Positions 44,582 through 54,505 of a stretch of 64,000 bases of DNA are shown here, in pieces (the first letter of the stretch is position 1; each line of letters starts with the position of its first letter). The stretch covers positions 62,001-126,000 of the forward strand of contig NZ_VFJB01000001.1 in assembly GCF_008362905.1 (NCBI RefSeq), read 5' to 3'. The notes under the pieces were generated by a model. The model had not been told where the DNA came from. It worked only from the letters and a program-made list of their open reading frames with translations, and did no database searches. The translations under genes and the position numbers were made by a program. The stretch is from Deferribacter autotrophicus (GTDB lineage: Bacteria; Chrysiogenota; Deferribacteres; Deferribacterales; Deferribacteraceae).

Positions 44582-47206
44582 TTATCCCTCCAGTTTTTTT
44601 AATATTTTTTCAATTTTTTCTGCTTCATTCTTTTTATTTAACAATTCATAACACTTCTTAGCTTCAACCAAACTTCTTTTAACATAATCACTATCCTTAA
44701 ATAAATAATATACTTTTAGAAAATGTTTTAAAGCATACATATACTCTTTTTTCTCAAATAAATATTTCCCTTTAAAATATAAACCTGCCGGAATAAATTT
44801 CTCATCCCCACTATTTAACAACTCTTCAACATATTGGTATACTTCATCAGAAAAATTACTCTGAAAATTCAAATACCTCTCAATACCTGCCAAATAAATT
44901 TCCATGTTTTTATCTTTAAAATAAAGAGCGTAATTCAAAACTTCTGAACTATTATCAGAAATAAAAATCAATTCCTTTTTACTTAAAAATTCATATCCGC
45001 TTTTTTCTTGTACCAGTTCTTTAAATAAAGGATATGCTTTTTTGACATCAATATTTTTAGTACACTCTGCTTTTAAAAACAAAGCTTCATAATCCTTAGA
45101 AATTGCAAGTGCAGCATTGGCATCGTAGATACACTCTTGATACATTTTATTTGATTTATAAAAATTTCCTCTCAAAATATATGCGTCTTTTTTATACTTT
45201 GATTTTGGAAAATTTTTAAAAAAGTAATTAATGAGCTTCATGTAACTTTCTTTATCCTGGTTTTCATAAGCAATTTTTGTAAGCTGCAATATCACAAAAT
45301 CTTTATTTTTAAATGACAACTTGGATGTAATTTCAAAAATATTATTTATAAAATTTTTTTCATTCTTTTCTTTCTTAATAGAAATCAAACCAAATATAGT
45401 ATCAAAAAGATATTTCTTCTTATCTAAAAGCTCTTGAAAATGTTTTTCAGCCTCATCATATCTTTTAAGAGAATACAGTGCTTTTGCCTTTATAAGTGTC
45501 AGATAATCATCTTCTAACCCACTCTTATTTATAAAGTAAAGAGTATCATTGTAATCTCCAGCTAAAAATAAATATTTTACCCCTTCTTTTATAAATTTTT
45601 CATCATTTTTATACTTTTTCATAATATTGATAGCATTTTTAATTTTATCATTTTTAAATGATAAAAGCATTTTTAAATAATCTACTTCCTTGGAAACATT
45701 ACTTACTTTTTGTAATTCATTGTAAGCTTCATCATAAATTTTCAAATTGTAATAAGCTGCGGCTCTTAAAAAATAAACCCTGTCACTCTTAATCCCTTCA
45801 GTAATTCCCAATACTTCCTTAAATTTGCCCTTTTTGAAAAAAACTTCCCCTTTTATCCTTTTACACAGGTTTGACGAACAATCAGCCACAATCAAAAAGG
45901 CATCATCCACTCTATCATTTAAAAGTCTGATTTGAGCAACAACAAATCTTGCTACATCAACCTTTGCTTCATCGAACGAGTTATTTATATAATCAATTAA
46001 CAATTTCTCAGCCATCTCAGGACTGTCATATACCTCTGCAATACCTCTATAAAACAGAGCTTCTTTATACAACTTATCATTAAAAATTATTTTATTTAAA
46101 TAATATGATGTCTTTTCATATTCTCTATTTTCTAAATAATAAATACCTAGATAGAAATTTTTATAATCATTTAACTTGTTATCATAAAAATCTAAACTTT
46201 TTAAAATCTCTACATTTATTTCAGGAAACCATTTTGAAATATAAAAAAGCATTAATGATAATTTGTCTATATCTTTAAAATTAGAAAACAATTTTTTATC
46301 AACTACATCATCTAATATTTTCAATTTGGCAAAGAAATAACGTTTTGTGTACTCATCACCAATTTTATTTATTTCATCCTGAATACCAGATAACTCATTT
46401 AAAGAAATTTTAGCATCCACCACAAAAGGTAAAACAACATCTGATACATCTTGAATAGATATAATTTTTTCAAAATCGCCCTTAAAATAAAGAGACAGCA
46501 CATAAAAATCTTTTATAAAAGAATAGGTTAACTGTTTTTCAGAAATAAATTTTAGGATTTCATCATACTTCTTGTTTTGTTTCAAAATAGAAAGGTAAAC
46601 ATATGTAGAATAAGGTGTTTTATAATCAATACTTTGATAAATATTTATCAATTTTTTATTATCAATCCCATACAAAACGTCAAAATAAAAATCAAGAGCC
46701 GAATCTCTGAAAATATTTTCGCTATAAATTATCTTATTTAATTTTTCAAATGCTTCACTTTTGAAGTTTGCTTTGAAAAGGGAAACGGCATAAATAAAAT
46801 CCACTTCATCTTTAATTTCTTCGTCCTTTAACTTTTCATAATACTTTTTGTAGTTCTCAATTACATTGATGTAATCCCCTTTTAAAAAATTTTTTAAAAG
46901 ATAATTTCTATAAGCTTTCTCTCCCACAAAAATTGCTGACAGTGCTGTACCAAATTTTGATGAATATATATTTCCAGGCTCTTTAGCTTTGAATTCTTTT
47001 TTTTCAGGTTCCTCAATTTTTATCTTTGCAGACTGTAAATAGCTATTAAACTGAGATACATCTGAAAAATTAATCTCTATACTGGTAAAAGAAGGTTTAA
47101 CGTCAAAAGAAGATACTTCTTTCCCTACAAAAGAAAAATTAGGAACCTCAACGGCAGCAAAAGATACAGTCGTAAAAAATAATAAAATAAATAGTAATCT
47201 TTTCAT
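44582..47206 (-). CDS. Large TPR-repeat envelope protein (874 aa)
   Basis: A secreted protein with a signal peptide (residues 1-17, MKRLLFILLFFTTVSFA) and many helical TPR-like repeats over the rest, such as YSLKRYDEAEKHFQELLDKK near 570 and YILRGNFYKSNKMYQECIYD near 670. TPR proteins coded with exbB/exbD/tonB are known as accessory scaffolds of TonB systems or as cell-envelope stabilisers like YbgF/CpoB with Tol-Pal. This one is unusually long. It is linked by an ATGA overlap to the small lipoprotein gene upstream and directly abuts exbB. Exact partner unknown. Confidence 0.82.
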   Translation of the reverse strand: MKRLLFILLFFTTVSFAAVEVPNFSFVGKEVSSFDVKPSFTSIEINFSDVSQFNSYLQSAKIKIEEPEKKEFKAKEPGNIYSSKFGTALSAIFVGEKAYRNYLLKNFLKGDYINVIENYKKYYEKLKDEEIKDEVDFIYAVSLFKANFKSEAFEKLNKIIYSENIFRDSALDFYFDVLYGIDNKKLINIYQSIDYKTPYSTYVYLSILKQNKKYDEILKFISEKQLTYSFIKDFYVLSLYFKGDFEKIISIQDVSDVVLPFVVDAKISLNELSGIQDEINKIGDEYTKRYFFAKLKILDDVVDKKLFSNFKDIDKLSLMLFYISKWFPEINVEILKSLDFYDNKLNDYKNFYLGIYYLENREYEKTSYYLNKIIFNDKLYKEALFYRGIAEVYDSPEMAEKLLIDYINNSFDEAKVDVARFVVAQIRLLNDRVDDAFLIVADCSSNLCKRIKGEVFFKKGKFKEVLGITEGIKSDRVYFLRAAAYYNLKIYDEAYNELQKVSNVSKEVDYLKMLLSFKNDKIKNAINIMKKYKNDEKFIKEGVKYLFLAGDYNDTLYFINKSGLEDDYLTLIKAKALYSLKRYDEAEKHFQELLDKKKYLFDTIFGLISIKKEKNEKNFINNIFEITSKLSFKNKDFVILQLTKIAYENQDKESYMKLINYFFKNFPKSKYKKDAYILRGNFYKSNKMYQECIYDANAALAISKDYEALFLKAECTKNIDVKKAYPLFKELVQEKSGYEFLSKKELIFISDNSSEVLNYALYFKDKNMEIYLAGIERYLNFQSNFSDEVYQYVEELLNSGDEKFIPAGLYFKGKYLFEKKEYMYALKHFLKVYYLFKDSDYVKRSLVEAKKCYELLNKKNEAEKIEKILKKLEG

Positions 47207-47331
47207 TGATTTTGAGTATTTGTCTGCTCAGGTGATGTAGGTGTAGAATTTGAACATCCTTCACAACCAACAAATACTGTCAATGAGATAGCAAATAAAA
47301 TCAGAAAAATAATAAATTTTATTCTTCCCAT
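47203..47331 (-). CDS. Small lipoprotein (42 aa)
   Basis: A short gene with a strong GGAGG site seven bases before its ATG, which lies inside the 3' end of surE. The product begins MGRIKFIIFLILFAISLTV, followed by a lipobox-like VFVGC (Cys about residue 23) and a polar, Ser/Thr/Pro-rich tail with a second Cys. It should be a lipidated envelope peptide. Its stop overlaps the start of the TPR gene (ATGA), so it is translationally coupled to both neighbours. No family assigned. Confidence 0.7.
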   Translation of the reverse strand: MGRIKFIIFLILFAISLTVFVGCEGCSNSTPTSPEQTNTQNQ

Positions 47332-48083
47332 TCTTGAACCTCCATTTTCACCTTATTAAAAAAATTATAATTTGTCATATCATATTTTAATGGTGTAACA
47401 CTTATATAACCATTATTTATCGCCTTATCATCACTTTCATCAACAGATTCAACTTCAATTTTCTCCCCTGTCAACCAGTAATATGTATTACCTCTTGGAT
47501 CAACCCTTTTTTCAAAAGTATCAAGATATTTTGTCCTACCCTGTACAGTAAATTTCCAGCCTTTAATCTCCTCACGCTTCAGTGGTGGAACATTTATATT
47601 GAATAGAAGATTTTCTCCTACATCAAGTTCATGTAAATATTTTGCAAAAAATTTTCCAAACTGCGCCGCCACAGAAAAATCACTATATTCCACAGAAGCA
47701 AGACTTATTGCAAAAGATTTAACTCCCATCATGGCACCTTCTGTGGCTGCTGAAATGGTACCTGAATAAATCACATTTGAAGATAAATTTGCCCCATGGT
47801 TAATACCTGAAACTACCAGGTCAGGTTTTGTTGTCAAAATATCATCAAATGCAAGCTTAACACAATCTGCTGGTGTCCCTTTTACACCATATCCAAAAAA
47901 TTTGTTTTTTCTCGTAACTTCATAGATCCTCAAAGGATCAGATATGGTTATAGCATGCCCCACAGCACTCTGCTCTGTGATAGGTGCAACAACTACAACT
48001 TCAGCTATTTCAGTAAGCTTCTCATAAAGAGCATAAATTCCTTTTGAATATATACCATCATCATTTGTTAATAAAATCTTCAT
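47319..48083 (-). CDS. surE: 5'/3'-nucleotidase SurE
   Basis: A 254-aa metal-dependent survival-protein nucleotidase acting on nucleoside monophosphates. The opening MKILLTNDDGIYSKGIYAL carries the metal-binding Asp-Asp, and SGINHGANLSSNVIYSGTIS and AATEGAMMG (about 88-116) complete the active site. It heads the operon that continues with the lipoprotein, TPR and exbBD-tonB genes. It is divergent from the Mrp gene. Confidence 0.94.
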   Translation of the reverse strand: MKILLTNDDGIYSKGIYALYEKLTEIAEVVVVAPITEQSAVGHAITISDPLRIYEVTRKNKFFGYGVKGTPADCVKLAFDDILTTKPDLVVSGINHGANLSSNVIYSGTISAATEGAMMGVKSFAISLASVEYSDFSVAAQFGKFFAKYLHELDVGENLLFNINVPPLKREEIKGWKFTVQGRTKYLDTFEKRVDPRGNTYYWLTGEKIEVESVDESDDKAINNGYISVTPLKYDMTNYNFFNKVKMEVQEWEE

Positions 48084-48218
48084 ATTAAACTCCTTAAATC
48101 TTTTTACATCATTTTTAAGACACTTTCAACCATCCCTTTTTATATTTTATTTTTATTGAAAATTTCATATTTCTAACTATATTAGCATTTGTTTATAAAC
48201 ACAAAAAGGAGGTTTTAA

Positions 48219-49091
48219 ATGTCTTCATGCAATTCAAACAGCTCATGTAGCAGTTGTTCATCTCAAAACAGTTGCGATGTTTCTGAAAAAGAAAAACATA
48301 CAAAAGAGCTTTTAAAACAAAGACTTTCAAAAATCAAATGTACATTAATGGTAATGAGTGGCAAAGGTGGTGTGGGTAAATCAACTGTAAGTACAAATCT
48401 CGCTGCAATGCTTAATATGCTAGGGCACAAAGTAGGTATCCTTGATGCGGATATACATGGACCAAATATCCCAAAAATGTTAGGAATAAACGAAAAAGGT
48501 GTATTATCATCCGCTGAAGGAATCATCCCCTTTGAACCTATTGAAAATCTAAAAACTATGTCTGTAGCATTCCTTTTAAAGAGTGATGATGATGCTGTCA
48601 TATGGAGAGCACCTTTAAAACACAGCTTAATAGAGCAATTTATCAGTGATGTAAATTGGGGTGAACTGGATTTCTTGATAATTGACTTGCCTCCTGGTAC
48701 GGGTGATGAACCATTAAGCGTTGCTCATGTCATTGAAAACGTTGATGGTAGTATCATCGTTACTACTCCTCAGGAAGTTGCCCTACTAGATTCAAGAAAA
48801 TCTGTAACTTTCAGTAGAAAATTAAACATACCAGTTATTGGAATTGTTGAAAACATGAGTGGATTTGTTTGTCCAAATTGTGGTGAAAGAATAGATCTAT
48901 TTAAAGTAGGTGGTGGTGAAAAAGCAGCAAAAGAGTTAGATGTTGACTTCTTAGGGAGAATCCCTATTGATCCACTCGTTGTAGCACATGGAGATGAAGG
49001 AAAACCTTATATTCTCAGCCATCCAACATCTGAAGTATCAAAAGCATATAAAGAAATAGCTGAAAAAGTAATTTCAAAAACAATCAAATAA
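48219..49091 (+). CDS. Mrp/ApbC-family P-loop ATPase (Fe-S carrier)
   Basis: A 290-aa protein of the Mrp/NBP35 family, which carries and transfers Fe-S clusters. A deviant Walker A motif is GKGGVGKST (about 49-57), and the C-terminal CPNCG (about 224-228) is the cluster-bridging pair. The first 40 residues are rich in Ser and Cys (seven cysteines), more than in ordinary Mrp. This is similar in style to NBP35-type N-terminal cluster sites. A strong AAAGGAGG site precedes the start, and a hairpin follows the stop. Confidence 0.92.
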   Translation: MSSCNSNSSCSSCSSQNSCDVSEKEKHTKELLKQRLSKIKCTLMVMSGKGGVGKSTVSTNLAAMLNMLGHKVGILDADIHGPNIPKMLGINEKGVLSSAEGIIPFEPIENLKTMSVAFLLKSDDDAVIWRAPLKHSLIEQFISDVNWGELDFLIIDLPPGTGDEPLSVAHVIENVDGSIIVTTPQEVALLDSRKSVTFSRKLNIPVIGIVENMSGFVCPNCGERIDLFKVGGGEKAAKELDVDFLGRIPIDPLVVAHGDEGKPYILSHPTSEVSKAYKEIAEKVISKTIK

Positions 49092-49104
49092 AACAATCTT
49101 ATTA

Positions 49105-49130
49105 GGTAGGGTGCTTGAAAACACCCTACC
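49105..49130 (+). terminator. Terminator of the Mrp gene
   Basis: A 9-bp perfect stem GGTAGGGTG (49105-49113) and CACCCTACC (49122-49130) with an 8-base loop, followed by CTATCTTTC, lies 14 bases after the stop codon. The GC-rich stem is distinctive in this AT-rich sequence. Confidence 0.75.
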
Positions 49131-49436
49131 CTATCTTTCACAAACATTACAAAATCATATAACAAATATCGTTAAATTTATAGCTTACACTGCTATCTTA
49201 TACTATTTTTGCGTCATATTAAATTATTATCATAGATATTCTCTATCGATTTTTAAGCTAATAAAAATTATAATAAACTTTGTTTAATTTTATCATACTG
49301 TCGATATTGATTTGCAATATTAAATCTATCAAAAGCGCTTAACTTATATAATCTAGCTCATAATAGCTTGATTTTAAAATATTTATTGACAATTCTATTT
49401 TTCTATAGTAAACACCGACGACAATGGGAGGATGTA

Positions 49437-52400
49437 ATGAGAATAAGAAAAATACTTGCAGCTAACAGAGGCGAAATAGCCATAAGGATATTTAGAGCTG
49501 CAACTGAACTTGGGATTAGAACTGTAGCAATCTATTCTGAAGAGGACAAATATTCACTTCACAAATACAAAGCTGATGAAGCATATCTCATTGGCAAAGG
49601 TCTTGATCCAGTCTCAGCATATCTGAACGCAGATGAAATTATTGATTTATGTATAAAAAAAAATATTGATGCAATCCATCCTGGATATGGATTCCTTGCC
49701 GAATCATACGAATTTGCTGATAAATGCAACAAAGCAGGTATAATTTTTATAGGCCCATCACCAGAGACAATTAAAATTTTTGGAGATAAAAAAATCGCAA
49801 AAGATCTTGCAAAAGAATGTGGTGTCCCAGTTATTGAAGGCTCTGATAAAATAAAGTCTCTCAAAGATGCAAAACAAGTTGCAAAAATCATTGGGTACCC
49901 TTTAATGATTAAAGCCACTGCAGGAGGCGGTGGAAGAGGTATAAGAATTGTTAGAAGCGAAACAGAGCTTGAAGAAAATTTTTATTCTGCAAAATCTGAG
50001 GCTTTAAAATCTTTTGCAAATGATGATATTATTCTTGAAAAATATATCGAAAAACCTAAGCATCTTGAAATCCAGTTACTTGCTGATAAGTTTGGAAATA
50101 TTGTTCATCTTTTTGAGAGAGATTGTTCCATACAACGAAGGCATCAAAAACTTATAGAAATAGCCCCCTCGTTAAATGTTCCAGAAAAAGTATTAAAACA
50201 AATCTATGAAGCAGCCGTAGAAATTGGAAAAAAATCACATCTTATAAGTGCAGCAACAGTAGAATTTCTGTTAGACAATGAAAACAACTTCTACTTTCTT
50301 GAGGTAAACCCCAGAATACAGGTAGAGCACACAATTACTGAAATGATTACGGGTATCGATATTGTTCAATCTCAAATATATATAGCTGCGGGCAAAAAGC
50401 TTTCTAACAAAGAAATAAACATACAAGATCAGTCATCCATCATAAAACATGGTTACGCTATTCAATGTAGAGTTACTACAGAGGATCCTGAAAACAACTT
50501 TTTACCTGATACTGGGGTATTAGAGGCCTACAGATCCGCCTCAGGGTTTGGTATCAGATTAGACGTAGGGAATGCTTACACAAATGCAAAAATCACTCCA
50601 TATTATGACTCATTGTTAGTAAAGGTTTCTTCTTGGGCTTTATCTTTTGAACAGGCTGCCAAGAAAATGCACAGAGCACTAAGTGAGTTTAGAGTTCGCG
50701 GCGTTAAAACAAATATTCAATTTCTTGAGAATGTCATAACACATCCAAAATTCTTAAAAGGTGATTTTGATACTACATTTGTGGACAAAACAAAAGAACT
50801 TTTTGTGTTTAAAAAAAGGAAAGATAGGGCTACGAAAGCATTAAAATTTCTGGGCAATAATATTGTAAATAACCCATCAAATGCAAAAATAAGTGAAAAT
50901 ACAGTTCTTCCAGAAATAAAACCACCCGTAGTTAAATATGGAGAAAAAATTCCTGCAGGCACAAGAGATATTCTTCTCAGAAAAGGGGTCAAAGGCATTC
51001 TAAATTATATTCAGCAGAGTAGAGAAGCCCTTTTTACCGATACCACATTTCGTGATGCTCATCAGTCCCTTTTAGCTACAAGGCTACGTACCTACGATAT
51101 GCTTCAAATTGCAGATGCCTATGCTCATCATATGCATCAACTGTTTTCTTTGGAGATGTGGGGAGGAGCTACATTTGATGTAGCGTTCAGGTTTTTAAAA
51201 GAATCTCCATGGGAAAGATTACGACTTTTGAGGGAAAAAATACCTAACATACTATTTCAAATGCTGCTCAGAGCATCAAATGCCGTAGGATATACAAACT
51301 ATCCTGATAACGTTGTCAAAAAATTTATACATCTATCAGCTAAAAATGGTATTGATATTTTCAGAATTTTTGACTGTTTTAACTGGACAGAACAAATTAT
51401 ACCTATAATTGAAGAAGTCAAAAAAAACGAAAAAATTGCAGAAGCTGCTATCTGTTATACAGGTGATATTTTAGATGAAAAAAAGGATAAATATACTTTA
51501 AAGTATTACGTTGATCTTGCAAAAGAGCTTGCTGAGGCCGGCACAGATATTCTGACAATTAAAGATATGGCTGGCCTTGTAAAACCTTATGCAGCAAAAA
51601 AACTTGTAAAAGCAATCAAAGAAGAAACAGGTTTACCGATTCATTTTCATACACACGACACAAGTGGAAATGGTGAAGCAACCATACTGATGGCAATAGA
51701 ATCTGGTGCAGATATTGTAGATTGCGCCATCAGTTCAATGAGTGGTCTCACAAGTCAACCAAATTTAAATTCAATCATTGCAGCTTTGGAACACACAGAT
51801 AAAAAATCTTCCATTGATAAAAAATGGGCACAAAAAATATCTGATTATTTTGAACGTGTGCGCAGGTACTATTTCCCCTTTGAAAGTGGTTTAAAAGCTG
51901 CCACTGCAGAAGTTTATGAACATGAAATACCAGGAGGACAATATTCTAATCTTATGGTTCAGCTTGAAGCTATGGGGTTACTAGATAGGTGGGAAGAAGT
52001 GCGAAAAATGTATAAAGAGGTTAACGACGCTCTCGGTGACATAATTAAAGTCACCCCATCTTCAAAAGTTGTAGGGGACCTTGCCCTGTTTTTGGTAAGG
52101 AACAACCTTACAATAAATGATTTATATGAAAAAGGCGATACCCTATCCTTCCCTGATTCAGTGGTAAGTTTTTTCAAAGGCTATCTTGGACAACCTTATG
52201 GTGGATTCAATGAAAAGCTTCAAAAAATCGTATTAAAAGATGAGAAACCTATTACTGTTAGACCAGGTGAACTTTTAGAACCTTTCGATTTTGAAAAAAC
52301 AAAAGAAGAGTTGCAAAACAAATTTAAAAAACACCACTTCACAGAAGAAGATTTAATCTCTTATGCATTATATCCAAAGGTTTTTGAAGAGTATCTGAAA

Positions 52401-52871
52401 TTTACTGAAGAATATGGAGATGGTTCTGTATTTGATACAAGATCATTTTTCTACCCACTCAATCCAAACGATGAAATAAGTGTGGATATCGAGGAAGGTA
52501 AGACACTTATAATCAAATATTTAGGTATCAGTGATGTAGACGAAAAGGGGTATAGACGACTTTTATTTGAATTAAATGGACAACCAAGAACTGTCACTGT
52601 GAAAGATGAAAAGATAACAGACATTATCAAATCAAATGAAAAAGGTGATTTAACAAATCCAAAACACGTGTGTGCTACAATGCCCAGTAAAATTGTAAAA
52701 ATATTTGTAAAAGAAGGGGATTCTGTAAAAAAAGGTGATCTTCTTGTAATCACAGAAGCAATGAAAATTGAGACTAAAATCAATGCAAACTGTGATGGAA
52801 CAGTGGAGGCAATCCTCCTGCACGAAGGGGATAAAATAGAAGCTGGCGATTTAATTCTGAAGCTGTCCTGA
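49437..52871 (+). CDS. pyc: Pyruvate carboxylase (single-chain)
   Basis: Converts pyruvate, bicarbonate and ATP to oxaloacetate, an anaplerotic step. I place the start at 49437 (GGGAGG ahead, then MRIRKILAANRGEIAIRIF), giving 1144 aa. Domains run in order: biotin carboxylase (about 1-455, with EKYIEKPKHLEIQLLADKFG), carboxyltransferase of HMGL type (about 540-810, with FTDTTFRDAHQSLLATRLRT and FHTHDTSGNGEATI), and biotin carrier (about 1080-1144) with EAMKIE, Lys1110 being the biotin site. The linked bioY 200 bases on serves its cofactor need. A strong hairpin overlaps the stop. Confidence 0.96.
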   Translation: MRIRKILAANRGEIAIRIFRAATELGIRTVAIYSEEDKYSLHKYKADEAYLIGKGLDPVSAYLNADEIIDLCIKKNIDAIHPGYGFLAESYEFADKCNKAGIIFIGPSPETIKIFGDKKIAKDLAKECGVPVIEGSDKIKSLKDAKQVAKIIGYPLMIKATAGGGGRGIRIVRSETELEENFYSAKSEALKSFANDDIILEKYIEKPKHLEIQLLADKFGNIVHLFERDCSIQRRHQKLIEIAPSLNVPEKVLKQIYEAAVEIGKKSHLISAATVEFLLDNENNFYFLEVNPRIQVEHTITEMITGIDIVQSQIYIAAGKKLSNKEINIQDQSSIIKHGYAIQCRVTTEDPENNFLPDTGVLEAYRSASGFGIRLDVGNAYTNAKITPYYDSLLVKVSSWALSFEQAAKKMHRALSEFRVRGVKTNIQFLENVITHPKFLKGDFDTTFVDKTKELFVFKKRKDRATKALKFLGNNIVNNPSNAKISENTVLPEIKPPVVKYGEKIPAGTRDILLRKGVKGILNYIQQSREALFTDTTFRDAHQSLLATRLRTYDMLQIADAYAHHMHQLFSLEMWGGATFDVAFRFLKESPWERLRLLREKIPNILFQMLLRASNAVGYTNYPDNVVKKFIHLSAKNGIDIFRIFDCFNWTEQIIPIIEEVKKNEKIAEAAICYTGDILDEKKDKYTLKYYVDLAKELAEAGTDILTIKDMAGLVKPYAAKKLVKAIKEETGLPIHFHTHDTSGNGEATILMAIESGADIVDCAISSMSGLTSQPNLNSIIAALEHTDKKSSIDKKWAQKISDYFERVRRYYFPFESGLKAATAEVYEHEIPGGQYSNLMVQLEAMGLLDRWEEVRKMYKEVNDALGDIIKVTPSSKVVGDLALFLVRNNLTINDLYEKGDTLSFPDSVVSFFKGYLGQPYGGFNEKLQKIVLKDEKPITVRPGELLEPFDFEKTKEELQNKFKKHHFTEEDLISYALYPKVFEEYLKFTEEYGDGSVFDTRSFFYPLNPNDEISVDIEEGKTLIIKYLGISDVDEKGYRRLLFELNGQPRTVTVKDEKITDIIKSNEKGDLTNPKHVCATMPSKIVKIFVKEGDSVKKGDLLVITEAMKIETKINANCDGTVEAILLHEGDKIEAGDLILKLS

Positions 52872-52887
52872 TTTTATCGGGACAGCT
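52861..52887 (+). terminator. Intrinsic terminator of pyc
   Basis: AGCTGTCCTGAT (52861-52872) pairs with ATCGGGACAGCT (52876-52887) over 12 bases, including one T-G wobble, around a TTT loop. The pyc stop codon is inside the left arm. It is followed by CCCCCTATT rather than a long U-run. The stem is very stable and should end transcription or protect the 3' end. Confidence 0.7.
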
Positions 52888-52908
52888 CCCCCTATTAACA
52901 GTGATAAG

Positions 52909-52977
52909 TGATGCGTAACACGTAATGCATAACACGTGATGCGTGATGCGTAATGCGTAATGCGTAATGAGTGATGC
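52909..52977 (+). repeat. Heptamer tandem repeats (TGATGCG/TAATGCG)
   Basis: Near-tandem 7-mers of the type TAATGCG and TGATGCG, with two CGTAACA-type variants, fill this intergenic stretch. A second simple repeat, AACTACTTAATAAC, occurs twice at 53021-53034 and 53060-53073. No gene fits here. These look like expanded intergenic micro-repeats between the convergent pyc and bioY genes. Confidence 0.7.
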
Positions 52978-53084
52978 TAAAGTATTATTAATCACAACTA
53001 ACAATAACTAACCCGTAACTAACTACTTAATAACAAAAAACTACCTAATAACTATAAATAACTACTTAATAACCATAATATAAA

Positions 53085-53615
53085 TCAACTATTAATAATA
53101 TTTTTTAATTTAGTTGCAATTACTGACGCAATAACAAGTTTTATGACATCAAATGGCAAAGGCAATAACATTCCAATATACAACACTTTATTAAAGCCGA
53201 TAGCTTTGTGCTGAATAAAATTTAAATTTATATACAAGTAGCTTACTCCAAGCCCATAGATAACCACAAGCCCAAATGCACCACCTAACAAATAAAAAGC
53301 AAACTTTTTAAATTTTGCAAAATAACCAGTAGGAATTGCAGATAGGACAAATCCTACCAAATATCCAAACGTAGGTTGCAATACATAAGCAATACCACCA
53401 CCATGGGCAAAAATAGGTAACCCTACAAGCCCTAAAATAAGATAAGCCACAAAACCAATCAACGATGCTCGCAAACCAAATACCATCGGTGCCAATAAAA
53501 CCACAAATGGCTGAAGAGTTAATGGTACAGGAGATATTGGAATCTTAATAAAAGCACTCACGGCAAGCAATGCGCAAATAAGACCAGAATAAGCCAACCT
53601 TTTCTCCTTGTTCAT
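53085..53615 (-). CDS. bioY: Biotin transporter BioY
   Basis: The substrate-binding S component of an ECF-type biotin importer. The 176-aa membrane protein has about six hydrophobic helices and the family segments IPISPVPLTLQPFVVLLAP (about 25-43) and FAHGGGIAYVLQPTFGYLVG (about 71-90). It may act alone or with a shared ECF module not in the window. It lies convergent to the pyruvate carboxylase gene, and its start overlaps the end of the patatin gene by 4 bases. Confidence 0.93.
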   Translation of the reverse strand: MNKEKRLAYSGLICALLAVSAFIKIPISPVPLTLQPFVVLLAPMVFGLRASLIGFVAYLILGLVGLPIFAHGGGIAYVLQPTFGYLVGFVLSAIPTGYFAKFKKFAFYLLGGAFGLVVIYGLGVSYLYINLNFIQHKAIGFNKVLYIGMLLPLPFDVIKLVIASVIATKLKNIINS

Positions 53616-54505
53616 AACTCCCCCGTTTCTATTATTTTTCGAACTAATGACTTTCCCTCCTGATAACCAATATTAATTATTTCTTTTGCTTTGGTAAAAT
53701 CCGTTAATTTATAATTATCAAGATCAGGCTTAACCTTTACACATTCTACATCATCCATCACATATTCTGCTACTGATTCCTGCAAAATAGCAATACTTTG
53801 CACTAATATCTCGAATATATTAGGATATTTTACTGTCCCATTACCACTGCTTAATTTTAAAATATCTTTAATAAATTTGTTTATAGACAAAGGAAAACCA
53901 ACATTATTTTCATTTTCAATATTATCATTTTTATAATATCTGCTTACAAGTTCCTCTTTCTCTGCAAAAGGTCCCACATGAACTGCAATTTTTATATCAC
54001 AATCATCAGGCAACCTATTTACAGGTACAGGATTTTTCAATCCTCCATCAACTAAAAACATACCATCTAAATATGCAGGGATGAATACACCAGGGAAAGA
54101 GATACTTGCCCTTAACGCTTTTATGAGTGAACCCGACTTAAAAATCACTTCATTACCTGTAATAAGTTCGGTGGCAACACAACAAAATTTCACATCAAGA
54201 TTTTCTATTTGCACATCACCTACAAACTCATAAATAAAATTCTCAATCTTTTTACCATCGACAAGACCAGATTTTGTTATCTTCAAATCAAAAAATTCTG
54301 TAAAAATCTTCCAATCCAGTTCATAAATCATCTTTTCTAAATGTGCTATATCATAACCTGCAGAATACAACCCACCAATCAACGCACCCATACTTGAACC
54401 GCTAATGGCATAAATAGGAATTTCTGCTTCATCAAAAGCTTTTAATATTCCAATGTGAGCAAGCCCCCTCGCTGCACCACTACCAAGACTTAATCCAATT
54501 TTCAT
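53612..54505 (-). CDS. Patatin-like phospholipase (RssA-type)
   Basis: A 297-aa serine lipid hydrolase from the ATG at 54505; a GTG two codons upstream is less likely. The oxyanion box LSLGSGAARGLAHIGIL (about 4-20), nucleophile motif GSSMG (Ser about 38) and VDGGLKNPVPV (Asp near 150) form the complete catalytic dyad set. It could release fatty acids from phospholipid. It would feed the fad genes that follow, and it precedes bioY in one operon. Confidence 0.9.
   Translation of the reverse strand: MKIGLSLGSGAARGLAHIGILKAFDEAEIPIYAISGSSMGALIGGLYSAGYDIAHLEKMIYELDWKIFTEFFDLKITKSGLVDGKKIENFIYEFVGDVQIENLDVKFCCVATELITGNEVIFKSGSLIKALRASISFPGVFIPAYLDGMFLVDGGLKNPVPVNRLPDDCDIKIAVHVGPFAEKEELVSRYYKNDNIENENNVGFPLSINKFIKDILKLSSGNGTVKYPNIFEILVQSIAILQESVAEYVMDDVECVKVKPDLDNYKLTDFTKAKEIINIGYQEGKSLVRKIIETGEL

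Noticed and set aside
52909-52977. Possible CRISPR or phase-variation repeat in a gene.
   Set aside because: Intergenic 7-mers without spacers or an overlapping frame.
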